64,000 nucleotides of DNA from Woeseiaceae bacterium (GTDB lineage: Bacteria; Pseudomonadota; Gammaproteobacteria; Steroidobacterales; Woeseiaceae): contig JANQMR010000020.1 in assembly GCA_028279985.1 (NCBI GenBank), positions 31,819 to 95,818 on the forward strand, given 5' to 3'. The notes beneath the pieces are model-generated. The model did not search any database, had not been told where the DNA came from, and saw only the letters and a list, made by a program, of their open reading frames with translations. The first letter of the stretch is position 1, and every line of letters starts with the position of its first letter. The position numbers and the translations under genes were made by a program. Shown here piece after piece: positions 41,344-49,336 of this stretch.

Positions 41344-41797
41344 GGCTGCGCGCTTACGACGACGTTTCGCCGCGGCACTATCCGGCATTGTTCCGGGCGG
41401 CATTGTTCCGAGCGGCATCGTTCTGTGCGGCATCCTGTCCCCGGGCCTCGCCGCGGACGACTTGCCTATTACCGACATGCCTATTATCGACTTGCCTATT
41501 GCCGACTTGCCTATTGCCGACTTGCCAATTACCGATCCGACGCGACCGCCTCACGGCACGACGGCGCCGCCTGCGAAACCCGTGCACGGCAAGCTGCTGC
41601 TTTACTCGACGCAGATCTCCGATTCGAAGCGCACGGCCGTCGTCAACCGGCAGGTCGTCGAGGTGGGCAGCCGCGTTGCGGGCGCCGTAGTCGCCGGAAT
41701 CGAGCCGGGACGCGTCATCCTTCGCCGCGACTCCGAGACGATCGTCCTTAAGCTCATCGAAACGCCGGTCAGGCGCGATTCGGAGGACCCATCATGA
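41336..41797 (+). CDS. mshK: MshK-like (PilP-like) periplasmic protein with two 15-bp repeat arrays
   Basis: A 153-residue protein starting at GTG 41336. The N-terminal hydrophobic segment is itself a repeat (GIVPG-type, four units). After the presumed cleavage region comes a second repeat, DLPI(T/A) five times. A conserved C-terminal domain follows (GKLLLYSTQISDSKRTAVVNRQVVEVGSRVAGA), as in MshK, which links the inner-membrane platform to the secretin. The two arrays make the spacer unusually repetitive. It overlaps mshL by four bases. Confidence 0.75.
   Translation: MFEAARLRRRFAAALSGIVPGGIVPSGIVLCGILSPGLAADDLPITDMPIIDLPIADLPIADLPITDPTRPPHGTTAPPAKPVHGKLLLYSTQISDSKRTAVVNRQVVEVGSRVAGAVVAGIEPGRVILRRDSETIVLKLIETPVRRDSEDPS
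41384..41443 (+). repeat. 15-bp tandem repeat in the MshK signal region
   Basis: Units GGCATTGTTCCGGGC (41384-41398), GGCATTGTTCCGAGC and GGCATCGTTCTGTGC, then a diverged fourth unit. All keep the reading frame and encode the hydrophobic GIVPG-like stretch, which acts as the signal sequence core. Confidence 0.85.
41459..41533 (+). repeat. 15-bp tandem repeat in the MshK linker
   Basis: Five in-frame units of the form GACTTGCCTATTGCC encode DLPIT, DMPII, DLPIA, DLPIA and DLPIT. Two units are identical. Unit-number changes would lengthen or shorten the linker without a frameshift. Confidence 0.9.
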
Positions 41798-43422
41798 ACG
41801 CCCGGCGCTTACTCACCACAGTCCTCGCCGCATGTTGCACCGTCTTCAACGGCTGCGCCGTCGTCGAGGAGCTCGATCGCGACGAACCCGAACTCAGACC
41901 GGTCTGGGAAACCCCGCCGAGCACGCCCGAAACCCGGACACCGCCGGCCGGTGCGCCCCTTACGACAGCGGCGCCGGTAGAAGCAATGCCGGAACTCTAC
42001 GACATCGACGTGCAGAACGCGCCGGCAGAGGTCTTTTTCATGGGCCTGGTCAAGGACACCGACTACAACATGGTCGTGCATCCGGACGTGGACGGCACGA
42101 TCAGCCTCAGCTTGCGCGACGTGACCATCCCCGAGGTCATGCGGGTGACGCAACGCGTTTTCGGTTACGAATACGAAGTCACCCGCAGCGGCTTCATCGT
42201 GATGCCGGCGAGGCTCGAGGCGCGTGTGTTCCAGGTCAATTATCCGAACCTGCGCCGCGAAGGCGTGGCACAGACACGCATCAGCTCGGGCGATGTGATG
42301 CGCCAGACCGAGAGCTCCGGCGGCAACGACGGGGGCCCGACGCCCGGCAGCCTGGTGAACACGATCGGCGAAACGGACTTCTGGAAAGAAATCGAAAGCT
42401 CGCTCGAGAGCCTGCTCGGGGACGCCGAGGGCCGGGAAGTGGTGCTGAGTCCACAGTCGAACCTGGTCGTCGTCCGCGCCTTGCCCTCCGAGCTGCGCGA
42501 GGTCGAGACCTACTTGAGCCGGGTTCAGGGCAACATGATTCGACAGGTCATCATGGAAGCCAAGATCCTGGAAGTGACGCTATCGGACGACTTTCAGGCG
42601 GGTGTCAACTGGGCCGCGCTGGCCGAACCGGGATCGGACACGATTACCTTCGGCCAGACCGGCGGCGGCACTTTGCTCGGCGAAGGCGGTACTTCCGAGA
42701 TCGCCGGGCAAACCGGCGATCTCGATCCGGCCAATCCGCAACCGGTCAACGGCAGCTTGACCTCGGCTTTCGGCGGCATGTTCACGATAGCCGCGAACGC
42801 CGGCGACTTCACCGCATTCATCGAGCTTTTGAAACTGCAGGGCGACGTACAGGTGCTGTCCAGCCCGCGCGTCTCGACGGTCAACAACCAGAAAGCGGTC
42901 ATCAAAGTCGGTAGCGAAGAATTCTTCGTCACCGACGTGTCGACCACCACGGTCACCGGCGCGGGCGCCACGACCAGCACGCCGGACATCACCTTGACGC
43001 CGTTTTTCTCCGGAATCGCGCTGGATGTCACGCCGCAGGTGAGCGATACCGGCGACGTGATCCTGCACATCCGCCCGGCGATCACCGAAGTCATCGACCG
43101 GCGCAAGGAAATCGTCGTCGCCGGATTCGACCAATCCCTGCCGCTGGCATTCTCGACGGTGCGCGAAACCGACAGCATCGTGCGTGCCAGAAGCGGACAG
43201 ATCGTCGTCATCGGCGGCCTGATGCAGGAGGCGATACGGACGTTCAAGGCCAAGACGCCCGGACTCGGCGACATCCCCGGCATCGGCCGCCTGTTCCAGC
43301 ACACGCGGCGCGAAACCCGCAAGACCGAGCTGGTTATTCTATTGCGGCCGGTCGTCGTCGAGAGCGACGCGGTCTGGGATTACGCACTGGGCACGCTGTC
43401 GCCGACCGCCCTGGATCGATGA
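41794..43422 (+). CDS. mshL: MSHA secretin MshL
   Basis: A 542-residue outer-membrane secretin. A lipoprotein-like signal ends in FNGC. A Pro/Thr-rich spacer leads to N-domains (YDIDVQNAPAEVFFMGLVKDTDYNMVVHPDVDG; VMRVTQRVFGYEYEV). The C-terminal secretin domain contains VLSSPRVSTVNNQKAVIKVG, LDVTPQVSDTGDVILHIRP and RSGQIVVIGGLMQE. It forms the channel through which the pilus leaves the cell. It overlaps mshK and mshE by four bases each, so the genes are probably translationally coupled. Confidence 0.93.
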   Translation: MNARRLLTTVLAACCTVFNGCAVVEELDRDEPELRPVWETPPSTPETRTPPAGAPLTTAAPVEAMPELYDIDVQNAPAEVFFMGLVKDTDYNMVVHPDVDGTISLSLRDVTIPEVMRVTQRVFGYEYEVTRSGFIVMPARLEARVFQVNYPNLRREGVAQTRISSGDVMRQTESSGGNDGGPTPGSLVNTIGETDFWKEIESSLESLLGDAEGREVVLSPQSNLVVVRALPSELREVETYLSRVQGNMIRQVIMEAKILEVTLSDDFQAGVNWAALAEPGSDTITFGQTGGGTLLGEGGTSEIAGQTGDLDPANPQPVNGSLTSAFGGMFTIAANAGDFTAFIELLKLQGDVQVLSSPRVSTVNNQKAVIKVGSEEFFVTDVSTTTVTGAGATTSTPDITLTPFFSGIALDVTPQVSDTGDVILHIRPAITEVIDRRKEIVVAGFDQSLPLAFSTVRETDSIVRARSGQIVVIGGLMQEAIRTFKAKTPGLGDIPGIGRLFQHTRRETRKTELVILLRPVVVESDAVWDYALGTLSPTALDR

Positions 43423-45149
43423 ACGCACCACAGGTATTGCGCGCCAGCAAGCGACAGCGGCTTGGCGAGCTGCTCATCGGAAGCGGCGCGCTCACCGAGG
43501 CGCAGCTCAAACAGGCGATCGACGAGCAGGCGCGCAGCGGCTGCCGGCTCGGCGAAGCCCTGAAACACCTCAAGCTGGTCGACGAGGACCAGCTCAACGC
43601 CGCGATCTCAGAACAACTCGATGTACCCTGCATCGAGCTGGCCGACATGCACGTCGATCCGGAGCTTGCGCACCGATTGACCGAGATGGCCGCACGCCGG
43701 CTGCGCGCGCTGGTCCTGTCGGAGCAGGTGGACGGTTATCTCGTGGCCATGGCCGATCCGACCGACCTGTTGGCCGAAGACGAGCTGGAACGGCAGTTGG
43801 GCCGGCCCGTCCATCCGGCGATCGTGCGCGAGCGCGACCTGTTGCGGGCGCTGGACCGCGTCTACTTGGGCGAGGCGCAGATTGCCGGGCTCGCCGAGGA
43901 ACTCGGCCAGGAAATCGCCGAGTCGAGCTTCGAAGACGGTAACTGGAACGAAGCGGACAACTCGGACGCGCTCGTCAGCCGGCTGATTAACTCGCTGTTG
44001 GAGGAAGCGATGCGCGCCGAAGCGTCGGATATCCACATCGAGCCCTGTGAGGATGTATTGCGCATACGCTTCCGGGTCGACGGCGTGCTGCGCGAACAGC
44101 CGGTCGGCCAGAAACAGGTTGCCGCTGCGCTGGTGTCCCGTCTGAAGCTGTCGGCGGGGCTCAATATCGCAGAGCGTCGTATCCCGCAGGACGGTCGCTT
44201 CCGGGTCACGGTACGCAGCAAGCTGGTCGACGTGCGTTTGTCGACGATGCCCACGCAGCATGGTGAGTCGGTCGTCATGCGGCTGCTCGATCAAAGCAGC
44301 GGCCTGCTCGACCTCGCCGAGCTCGGCCTGCCGGAGGAAATCCACCGGCGCGTCTCGGCGATCATCGGACGGCCGAACGGCATGTTACTGGTCACAGGTC
44401 CGACCGGCAGCGGCAAGAGCACGACGCTGTACGCCGCGCTGAGCGCGCTGAATACCGCCGAACGCAAGATCATCACGATCGAAGATCCGGTGGAGTATCG
44501 CCTGCCGCGGGTCAACCAGGTGCAGATCAAACCGCAGATCGACCTCGACTTTTCACGGGTGTTGCGCGCGGCCTTGCGCCAGGACCCCGACGTCATCCTG
44601 GTCGGCGAGATGCGCGACCGCGAGACCGTGGAGATCGGTCTGCGCGCCGCCATCACCGGACACCTGGTGATGTCCACCTTGCATACCAACGATGCGCCGA
44701 GCACCGTCGTGCGGCTGCTGGACATGGGTGCGCCCGGCTACCTGATCGCAAGCTCCCTGCAGGCGATCATCGCGCAACGCCTGATCAGGCGCCTGTGCGA
44801 ACGATGCCGCAAACCGCACAGCCCCGAGCCCGCCGAAAGGTTCTGGCTGGAGAACGCGCTCGGGCCGGATGCCGCCGCAGAGAATTACTACCGGGCGGGC
44901 GGCTGCAATCGCTGTAATCAAAGCGGATACGCCGGACGTATCGGCATTTACTCATTGCTCGAGCTCAACGGCGAGCTCCGCACTGCGCTGCGCAGGGACG
45001 ACGCCATCGCGTTCGTCGACGGCGTCGGCACCGTCCCGTCCTACATACCGCTGCACGCCGCCGCCGTGGACCATGCGCGGCGCGGCGTCACCAGTCTCGC
45101 GGAAGTGTTGCGTGTCGTCGGCGGGGACTTCGCCGGAGCCGGCGAGTGA
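43419..45149 (+). CDS. mshE: MSHA pilus extension ATPase MshE
   Basis: A 576-residue GspE/PilB-type ATPase. The N-terminal MshEN domain has RLGELLIGSGALTEAQLKQA, close to the 24-residue c-di-GMP-binding motif. A second, weaker copy starts RLGEALKHLKLVDEDQL. The ATPase core has Walker A GPTGSGKSTT (K333), an Asp box (ITIEDPVEYR), DPDVILVGEMRD and the His box HLVMSTLHTND. A zinc-type CERCRKPH...CNRCNQSGYAGR follows. It powers pilus polymerisation and is probably controlled by c-di-GMP. It is 12 bases ahead of mshG. Confidence 0.94.
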   Translation: MNAPQVLRASKRQRLGELLIGSGALTEAQLKQAIDEQARSGCRLGEALKHLKLVDEDQLNAAISEQLDVPCIELADMHVDPELAHRLTEMAARRLRALVLSEQVDGYLVAMADPTDLLAEDELERQLGRPVHPAIVRERDLLRALDRVYLGEAQIAGLAEELGQEIAESSFEDGNWNEADNSDALVSRLINSLLEEAMRAEASDIHIEPCEDVLRIRFRVDGVLREQPVGQKQVAAALVSRLKLSAGLNIAERRIPQDGRFRVTVRSKLVDVRLSTMPTQHGESVVMRLLDQSSGLLDLAELGLPEEIHRRVSAIIGRPNGMLLVTGPTGSGKSTTLYAALSALNTAERKIITIEDPVEYRLPRVNQVQIKPQIDLDFSRVLRAALRQDPDVILVGEMRDRETVEIGLRAAITGHLVMSTLHTNDAPSTVVRLLDMGAPGYLIASSLQAIIAQRLIRRLCERCRKPHSPEPAERFWLENALGPDAAAENYYRAGGCNRCNQSGYAGRIGIYSLLELNGELRTALRRDDAIAFVDGVGTVPSYIPLHAAAVDHARRGVTSLAEVLRVVGGDFAGAGE

Positions 45150-45161
45150 TCGGTAATCGTA

Positions 45162-46385
45162 ATGAAGTCCTTTGCATACACGGCCCGTGACCGGCAACAA
45201 AATCTGACCCGCGGCGAAGTCGAGGGGCGCAACAGTCAGGAAGTTGCAAACTACCTGTTCAAGCAAAGCCTGACGCCGATCTCGATCTCGGAGCGCCATG
45301 CCGTCGCCGAACGATTCGCCGCTTTGCGCCGCCGCCTGGCGGGCGCGCCGCAACTCGTCGATCTGATTTTCTTCTGCCATCAGATGTACTCCATCTGCAA
45401 GGGCGGCGTGGCGCTGCACCGCGGCATTCGCTCGCTGGCGCACTCGGTACGCAATCCTCAATTGCACAAGGTGCTGATCGACATGCGCCGGCAGCTCGAC
45501 GAAGGCCGTCCCCTGTCCGACGCGATGCGATCGCAACAGAGCGTCTTTACCCCCCTGATGACCAATCTCGTCCGCGTCGGCGAAACCACCGGGCGGCTCG
45601 ATCAGGCTTTTGCCGAGCTGAAACGCAATCTGGAGCTGGAGCACGAGACCCGGCGCCGGCTCAAAGCCGCCGTCCGCTACCCGATACTGGTCGTAAGCGC
45701 GATCGTGCTGGCCCTCGCGGTCGTCATGGTCTTCGTCGTGCCGGCGTTCGCGGGCGTATTCGCCAGTTTCGGCGCAGAGTTGCCCTGGATGACCCGCGTA
45801 CTGATCGTGAGCTCGGAATGGACGCTCGCGTGGTGGCCGTTCCTGCTGGCCGCGGTATTGCTGGCGACCGTCGCCGTTCGATCGTTCCTGAAAACCGATT
45901 ACGGCGCGGAGTTATGGGGGCGCTGGTCGTTCAGGATTCCACTGCTCGGCGAGATCCTGCTCAAGATCACCCTGGCACGTTTCTCACGCACGATGGCCAT
46001 GTGCCTGCGCGCGGGTATCGCGATCGACCAGGCCGTCGGCGCCGTCGCGGCGGCAAGCGACAACCGCCATTTCGCGGTTCGTTTGACCGGGATGCGCGAA
46101 CGCATCGAACAGGGCGAATCGCTGACCGCCGCCGCCCGTTATGCCGGGCTGTTCACCCCGCTGGCCATGCAGATGATCGCCACCGGCGAAGAGACCGGGC
46201 GGCTCGACGAAATGCTGGACGAGGCCGGCGACTTTTACGAACGCGAGATCGACTACGACGTCGGGATGGTGGGGGAATACATGGAACCGGTACTGCTGGC
46301 CGTCGTCAGCGCCCTGGTGCTGATGCTGGCCTTGGGAATCTTCCTACCGATGTGGGACCTGGCCGCGGTCGCGCTGCGCCGATGA
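45162..46385 (+). CDS. mshG: MSHA inner-membrane platform protein MshG
   Basis: A 407-residue GspF/PilC-family protein with two related cytoplasmic helical domains. Each is followed by transmembrane segments (LVVSAIVLALAVVMVFVVPA and the last ~35 residues). The N-terminus MKSFAYTARDRQQNLTRGEVEG and the VRVGETTGRLDQAF and IATGEETGRLDEML motifs are typical. It couples the ATPase to pilin insertion. The pilin genes begin 188 bases further on. Confidence 0.93.
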   Translation: MKSFAYTARDRQQNLTRGEVEGRNSQEVANYLFKQSLTPISISERHAVAERFAALRRRLAGAPQLVDLIFFCHQMYSICKGGVALHRGIRSLAHSVRNPQLHKVLIDMRRQLDEGRPLSDAMRSQQSVFTPLMTNLVRVGETTGRLDQAFAELKRNLELEHETRRRLKAAVRYPILVVSAIVLALAVVMVFVVPAFAGVFASFGAELPWMTRVLIVSSEWTLAWWPFLLAAVLLATVAVRSFLKTDYGAELWGRWSFRIPLLGEILLKITLARFSRTMAMCLRAGIAIDQAVGAVAAASDNRHFAVRLTGMRERIEQGESLTAAARYAGLFTPLAMQMIATGEETGRLDEMLDEAGDFYEREIDYDVGMVGEYMEPVLLAVVSALVLMLALGIFLPMWDLAAVALRR

Positions 46386-46413
46386 CTGCGATTAGCGGAA
46401 AGACTGTCGACTC

Positions 46414-46465
46414 TGTGACCTGTTTCACAGAATTTGCGGTAGCGGCTTATGTGATCTATTTCACT
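46414..46465 (+). promoter_or_regulatory. Two CRP/Vfr-like sites upstream of mshA
   Basis: TGTGACCTGTTTCACA (46414-46429) is a perfect match to TGTGA-N6-TCACA. TGTGATCTATTTCACT (46450-46465) matches all but the last base. Centres are 36 bp apart. They lie 110-160 bases before the mshA start, in the only sizeable gap of the pilus locus, suggesting cAMP-CRP-type control of the major pilin. Confidence 0.75.
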
Positions 46466-46478
46466 GAGCTTATTGAGA

Positions 46479-46517
46479 AAATTACATAAGCTGACGCCTG
46501 AAATTACATAAGCTGAC
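46479..46517 (+). promoter_or_regulatory. Direct repeats in the mshA promoter region
   Basis: The 17-bp sequence AAATTACATAAGCTGAC occurs at 46479-46495 and again at 46501-46517, a 22-bp period of about two helical turns. It lies just after the CRP-like sites and before the mshA start, so it may be a tandem activator site or part of the promoter. Confidence 0.8.
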
Positions 46518-46573
46518 ATCTGCGTTCACGGCAATGAGGCCTGTGCAACGCGTTTGTTTCGGGAGTAGGTAAC

Positions 46574-47035
46574 ATGAAAAGCTCACGTCAGTCGGGTTTC
46601 ACACTGATCGAACTCGTGGTGGTCATCGTCATCCTGGGTATTCTTGCCGCGATTGCGCTACCGCGCCTGATTTCGATGGAAAGCGAGGCGCGGGCCACCG
46701 TGGCAGACAGTATCCACAACAGCGTTCGCTCGGCATCCAACATGGTGTACGCGAAAGTAGCGTCGGCAGGCCAACTCGCCAGTTCGTCCTACAATGTTGC
46801 CATCGCCGACGGCGTCAATGTCAATGCGCGTTACGGGTATCCGAACACCAACAGCAATGCGAACATCGAGCTGCTTTTCGAGAATCTGTCCGATCGCGTC
46901 ATCATCAGCGGGACCGCAACCACGAGAAACATCCTGGTCGACGGCATCGCGAACTGCGGCGTGAGTTATACCCGCTCGGAAGACCCAGGCGACCGGCCCG
47001 TCATTCAGGCGCTCAAAACCGGTTGCGACGATTAG
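46574..47035 (+). CDS. mshA: MSHA major pilin MshA
   Basis: A 153-residue type IV prepilin. A short positive leader is followed by the prepilin peptidase site G8-F9 in SGFTLIELVVVIVILGILAAIALPR, with Glu at +5. A globular domain with Thr, Asn and Ser repeats follows, and two Cys near the C-terminus (IANCGVSYT and KTGCDD) could form the D-region disulfide. It is the first pilin after the promoter-like gap, which suits high expression. A GGGAGTAGG lies 6-14 bases before the ATG. Confidence 0.92.
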   Translation: MKSSRQSGFTLIELVVVIVILGILAAIALPRLISMESEARATVADSIHNSVRSASNMVYAKVASAGQLASSSYNVAIADGVNVNARYGYPNTNSNANIELLFENLSDRVIISGTATTRNILVDGIANCGVSYTRSEDPGDRPVIQALKTGCDD

Positions 47036-47090
47036 TCGTGCCGTCGTAAGCAGTCTCTGACTTACCGAACGTGGGCCGTCTCTCGTCGCC

Positions 47091-47558
47091 ATGTGTCGCC
47101 AGGCGGGGTTCTCGCTACTCGAGTTGATTGCCGTACTGGTCGTCATCGGCACACTGATGGCCTTCGCCGCGCCGTACATGGATCACGGCAGCGGAATCCG
47201 TGAGCTGGGTTTTACCGAAAGCGTATTGAGCGATTTGCGTATCGCGCAACGCCGCGCCCGGGCGGATCGATGCCCGGTGCGGGTCGCCATCTCTTCTACC
47301 GAATTTATCGTCGAACAACGTGCAAGCCTGTGCAGCGGCTCGTTCAATCGCGACGTCGCGGGCTCGGGCGAATCCGGCGCTTCGCTAGGCGGCGTGCCGC
47401 CGGAGGGTATGGCGCTGGCTTCCTCGCCCGCCGTGTTCTACTTCGACCCTAGCGGCACGGTGGTCGGCAGCGTGGGCGGTTCCGCAGTCGACGTCGCGAT
47501 CACCGTCGGCTCCAGGCAGATCGACATCGTCGGGGCGACCGGTTATGCGGCGTTCTAG
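47091..47558 (+). CDS. mshC: MSHA minor pilin MshC
   Basis: A 155-residue GspH/FimT-type minor pilin with processing site G6 in MCRQAGFSLLELIAVLVVIGTL. The soluble part has ESVLSDLRIAQRRARADRCPV and a C-terminal FYFDPSGTVVG segment, as in MshC. It follows the major pilin by 55 bases and shares one base of its stop codon with the next start. Confidence 0.83.
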   Translation: MCRQAGFSLLELIAVLVVIGTLMAFAAPYMDHGSGIRELGFTESVLSDLRIAQRRARADRCPVRVAISSTEFIVEQRASLCSGSFNRDVAGSGESGASLGGVPPEGMALASSPAVFYFDPSGTVVGSVGGSAVDVAITVGSRQIDIVGATGYAAF

Positions 47559-48082
47559 TGTCCTGTCCGGCAAACAACGGGCCTAACAAGGCCGTGCGCG
47601 GATTCAGCCTGCTGGAGATGCTTGCGGCCATCGTCGTGCTCGGCCTGGTCTTCGCCGGCTTCGCCTCGGTTTACGGCACGGTACTGCGCCACGGCAGCGA
47701 TGCGCAGTTGCACAGCCAGGCCACGGCGGTCGCGTCGGCGTATCTCGACGAAATCCTGTCCACGCCTTATCTCGATCCGGATACCGGTCTCGTTTGCGGC
47801 ACGCCGGAGGCCAACCGCCTGGACTTCGACAATACCTGCGATTACCACAACCTGAGCTTGAACGGGTGCACCAGCACCAGCAGCGCGTGTCCGACGCTCG
47901 GCAGTTGCGCCTGCGATGCGAGCGGCGCGCCGGTGGACGGCCTTCGTGAGTTCACGGTGACCGTCGACATCACGGCAAGCAGCTTGTCCGGGGCCGACGG
48001 CCTGGCGGTGACCGTGACCGCGGGACACACCGGGCTCGCCGGTGACGGCGTGAGCCTCCAGGCGTACCGGACGGAGGATTGA
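47558..48082 (+). CDS. mshD: MSHA minor pilin MshD
   Basis: A 174-residue PilV-type minor pilin starting at GTG 47558. The leader is longer than in MshC, with the site G15 in AVRGFSLLEMLAAIVVLGLVFAG. The soluble domain is Cys-rich (CGTPEAN, CDYHN, CTSTSSACPTLGSCACD), suggesting disulfides. It overlaps mshC by one base. Confidence 0.83.
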   Translation: MSCPANNGPNKAVRGFSLLEMLAAIVVLGLVFAGFASVYGTVLRHGSDAQLHSQATAVASAYLDEILSTPYLDPDTGLVCGTPEANRLDFDNTCDYHNLSLNGCTSTSSACPTLGSCACDASGAPVDGLREFTVTVDITASSLSGADGLAVTVTAGHTGLAGDGVSLQAYRTED

Positions 48083-48085
48083 ACC

Positions 48086-48925
48086 GTGACTGTCCCGGCA
48101 TCTCCGATATCTCGTCCGATATCTCGTCCGGTATCCTGTCCGGCATACTGTCAACGTGGATTTTCGGTCATCGAGCTGGTCGCGGCACTGGCGGTCAGCG
48201 CCGTCGTCGCCGCCGGACTGATGCTTTGGATGTCCCGGCCGCTTGCGGCGCTCAACGAATCCCATCAGCGCGCGGCGGCCGCCGACCAGGCCGAGCGCGT
48301 TGCCATGTGGCTGGCCGACGAGCTGCCGGAAGCACTGCCGAACAGCGCGCGGGTGGCCTGCGGCGGACGTTGCCTGGAATTCATCCCGATCGTCGACTAC
48401 GGCGACTATCGCGCGGCGGCACCCGGCGACATACTGGACATGACCGCTGCCGACGATCGGTTCGATGTCTTGAAGGCCCTGCCCGCGACGCCGCAAACCG
48501 GCCTGCAGATCGTCGTCAACAACCAAAACGCATTACCCGCCGGCAGCCTCAGCGCCTACAGCGCCGACCCGAACAACAATTGCAGCACCGTCGTCGCCGG
48601 CGCGAGCGCCACGCAGATTCGGATGTCGCCGAAACAGTTTCCCGCCCCCTCGCCGACCCAGCGTTTCTACCTGGTCGGCTCGCCGGTCTCCTACCTGTGT
48701 CAGCCGGCGGCCGGCGGCGGCACCTTGCGGCGTTACACCGGGTATGCGATTCAGTCGGCACAGCCCACTAACACGAACTTGGGCGACCTGCTTGCGGGCG
48801 GCATGATCGACTGCCGGTTCAGCCTGACACGCCCCGACCTGGTGAGCCTCTATCTGACGGCCGGAGACGACACAGCAGGCCCGATCGGCTTTTTCGCCCA
48901 GTTTCGCCTGCGGCACGTGCCATGA
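48086..48925 (+). CDS. mshO: MSHA minor pilin MshO
   Basis: A 279-residue PilW-type minor pilin. The leader is unusually long (about 25 residues) because of a 12-bp tandem repeat encoding PISR, PISR, PVSC and PAYC. The processing site is QRGFSVIELVAALAVSAVVAAGLML. The soluble domain resembles MshO (FIPIVDYGDYRAAAPGDILDM). It starts at GTG 48086 and overlaps mshP in ATGA. Confidence 0.83.
   Translation: MTVPASPISRPISRPVSCPAYCQRGFSVIELVAALAVSAVVAAGLMLWMSRPLAALNESHQRAAAADQAERVAMWLADELPEALPNSARVACGGRCLEFIPIVDYGDYRAAAPGDILDMTAADDRFDVLKALPATPQTGLQIVVNNQNALPAGSLSAYSADPNNNCSTVVAGASATQIRMSPKQFPAPSPTQRFYLVGSPVSYLCQPAAGGGTLRRYTGYAIQSAQPTNTNLGDLLAGGMIDCRFSLTRPDLVSLYLTAGDDTAGPIGFFAQFRLRHVP
48104..48151 (+). 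repeat. 12-bp tandem repeat in the mshO leader
   Basis: Four in-frame 12-bp units: CCGATATCTCGT twice, then CCGGTATCCTGT and CCGGCATACTGT. They encode a four-residue repeat in the cytoplasmic leader peptide ahead of the prepilin cleavage site. Confidence 0.9.
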
Positions 48926-49335
48926 ACGGCCGCCGACGTCGCCGGCCGTGCATGCCGTCGCGCTGCGGGGGCATGATGCTCATCACCGCCATTTTCATCA
49001 TCGTCGTGCTGGGCCTGCTCGCCGCATTCTTGAGCGAAAGCCTGATCGGCCAGTACGCCCGCGGCAATCTCGCGCAACTCTCGCGCCAATCGGATTACGC
49101 GGCGGCCGGCGGCGTCGAATGGGGTCGCGACCGGGCCTTGCGCGGCGGTATCTGCGGCACCGGACAAATACAGATCGCCGGGTTTACGGTTACCGTGAGC
49201 TGTAGCGTCGAGACGGTGACCGAAGCGGCGGCAACGTATCAGGTGTACGACATCGCTGCCGAGGCGCGTCACGGCAATTACGGCGACCGGGATTTTGCGC
49301 GCCGCAGCGCGCGTGGACGCTACACCAACCGCTGA
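48922..49335 (+). CDS. mshP: MSHA accessory pilin-like protein MshP
   Basis: A 137-residue protein with an Arg-rich start, a Gly-Gly before the hydrophobic segment GMMLITAIFIIVVLGLLAAFLSE, and a small periplasmic domain. The layout and last position in the pilin group fit MshP (PilX-like). No mshQ follows. It ends one base before the convergent acyl-CoA synthetase gene. Confidence 0.75.
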   Translation: MNGRRRRRPCMPSRCGGMMLITAIFIIVVLGLLAAFLSESLIGQYARGNLAQLSRQSDYAAAGGVEWGRDRALRGGICGTGQIQIAGFTVTVSCSVETVTEAAATYQVYDIAAEARHGNYGDRDFARRSARGRYTNR

Positions 49336-49336
49336 C

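Noticed and set aside
46518..46573. Sigma-54 promoter for mshA
   Set aside because: No convincing GG-N10-GC element with the right spacing was found.
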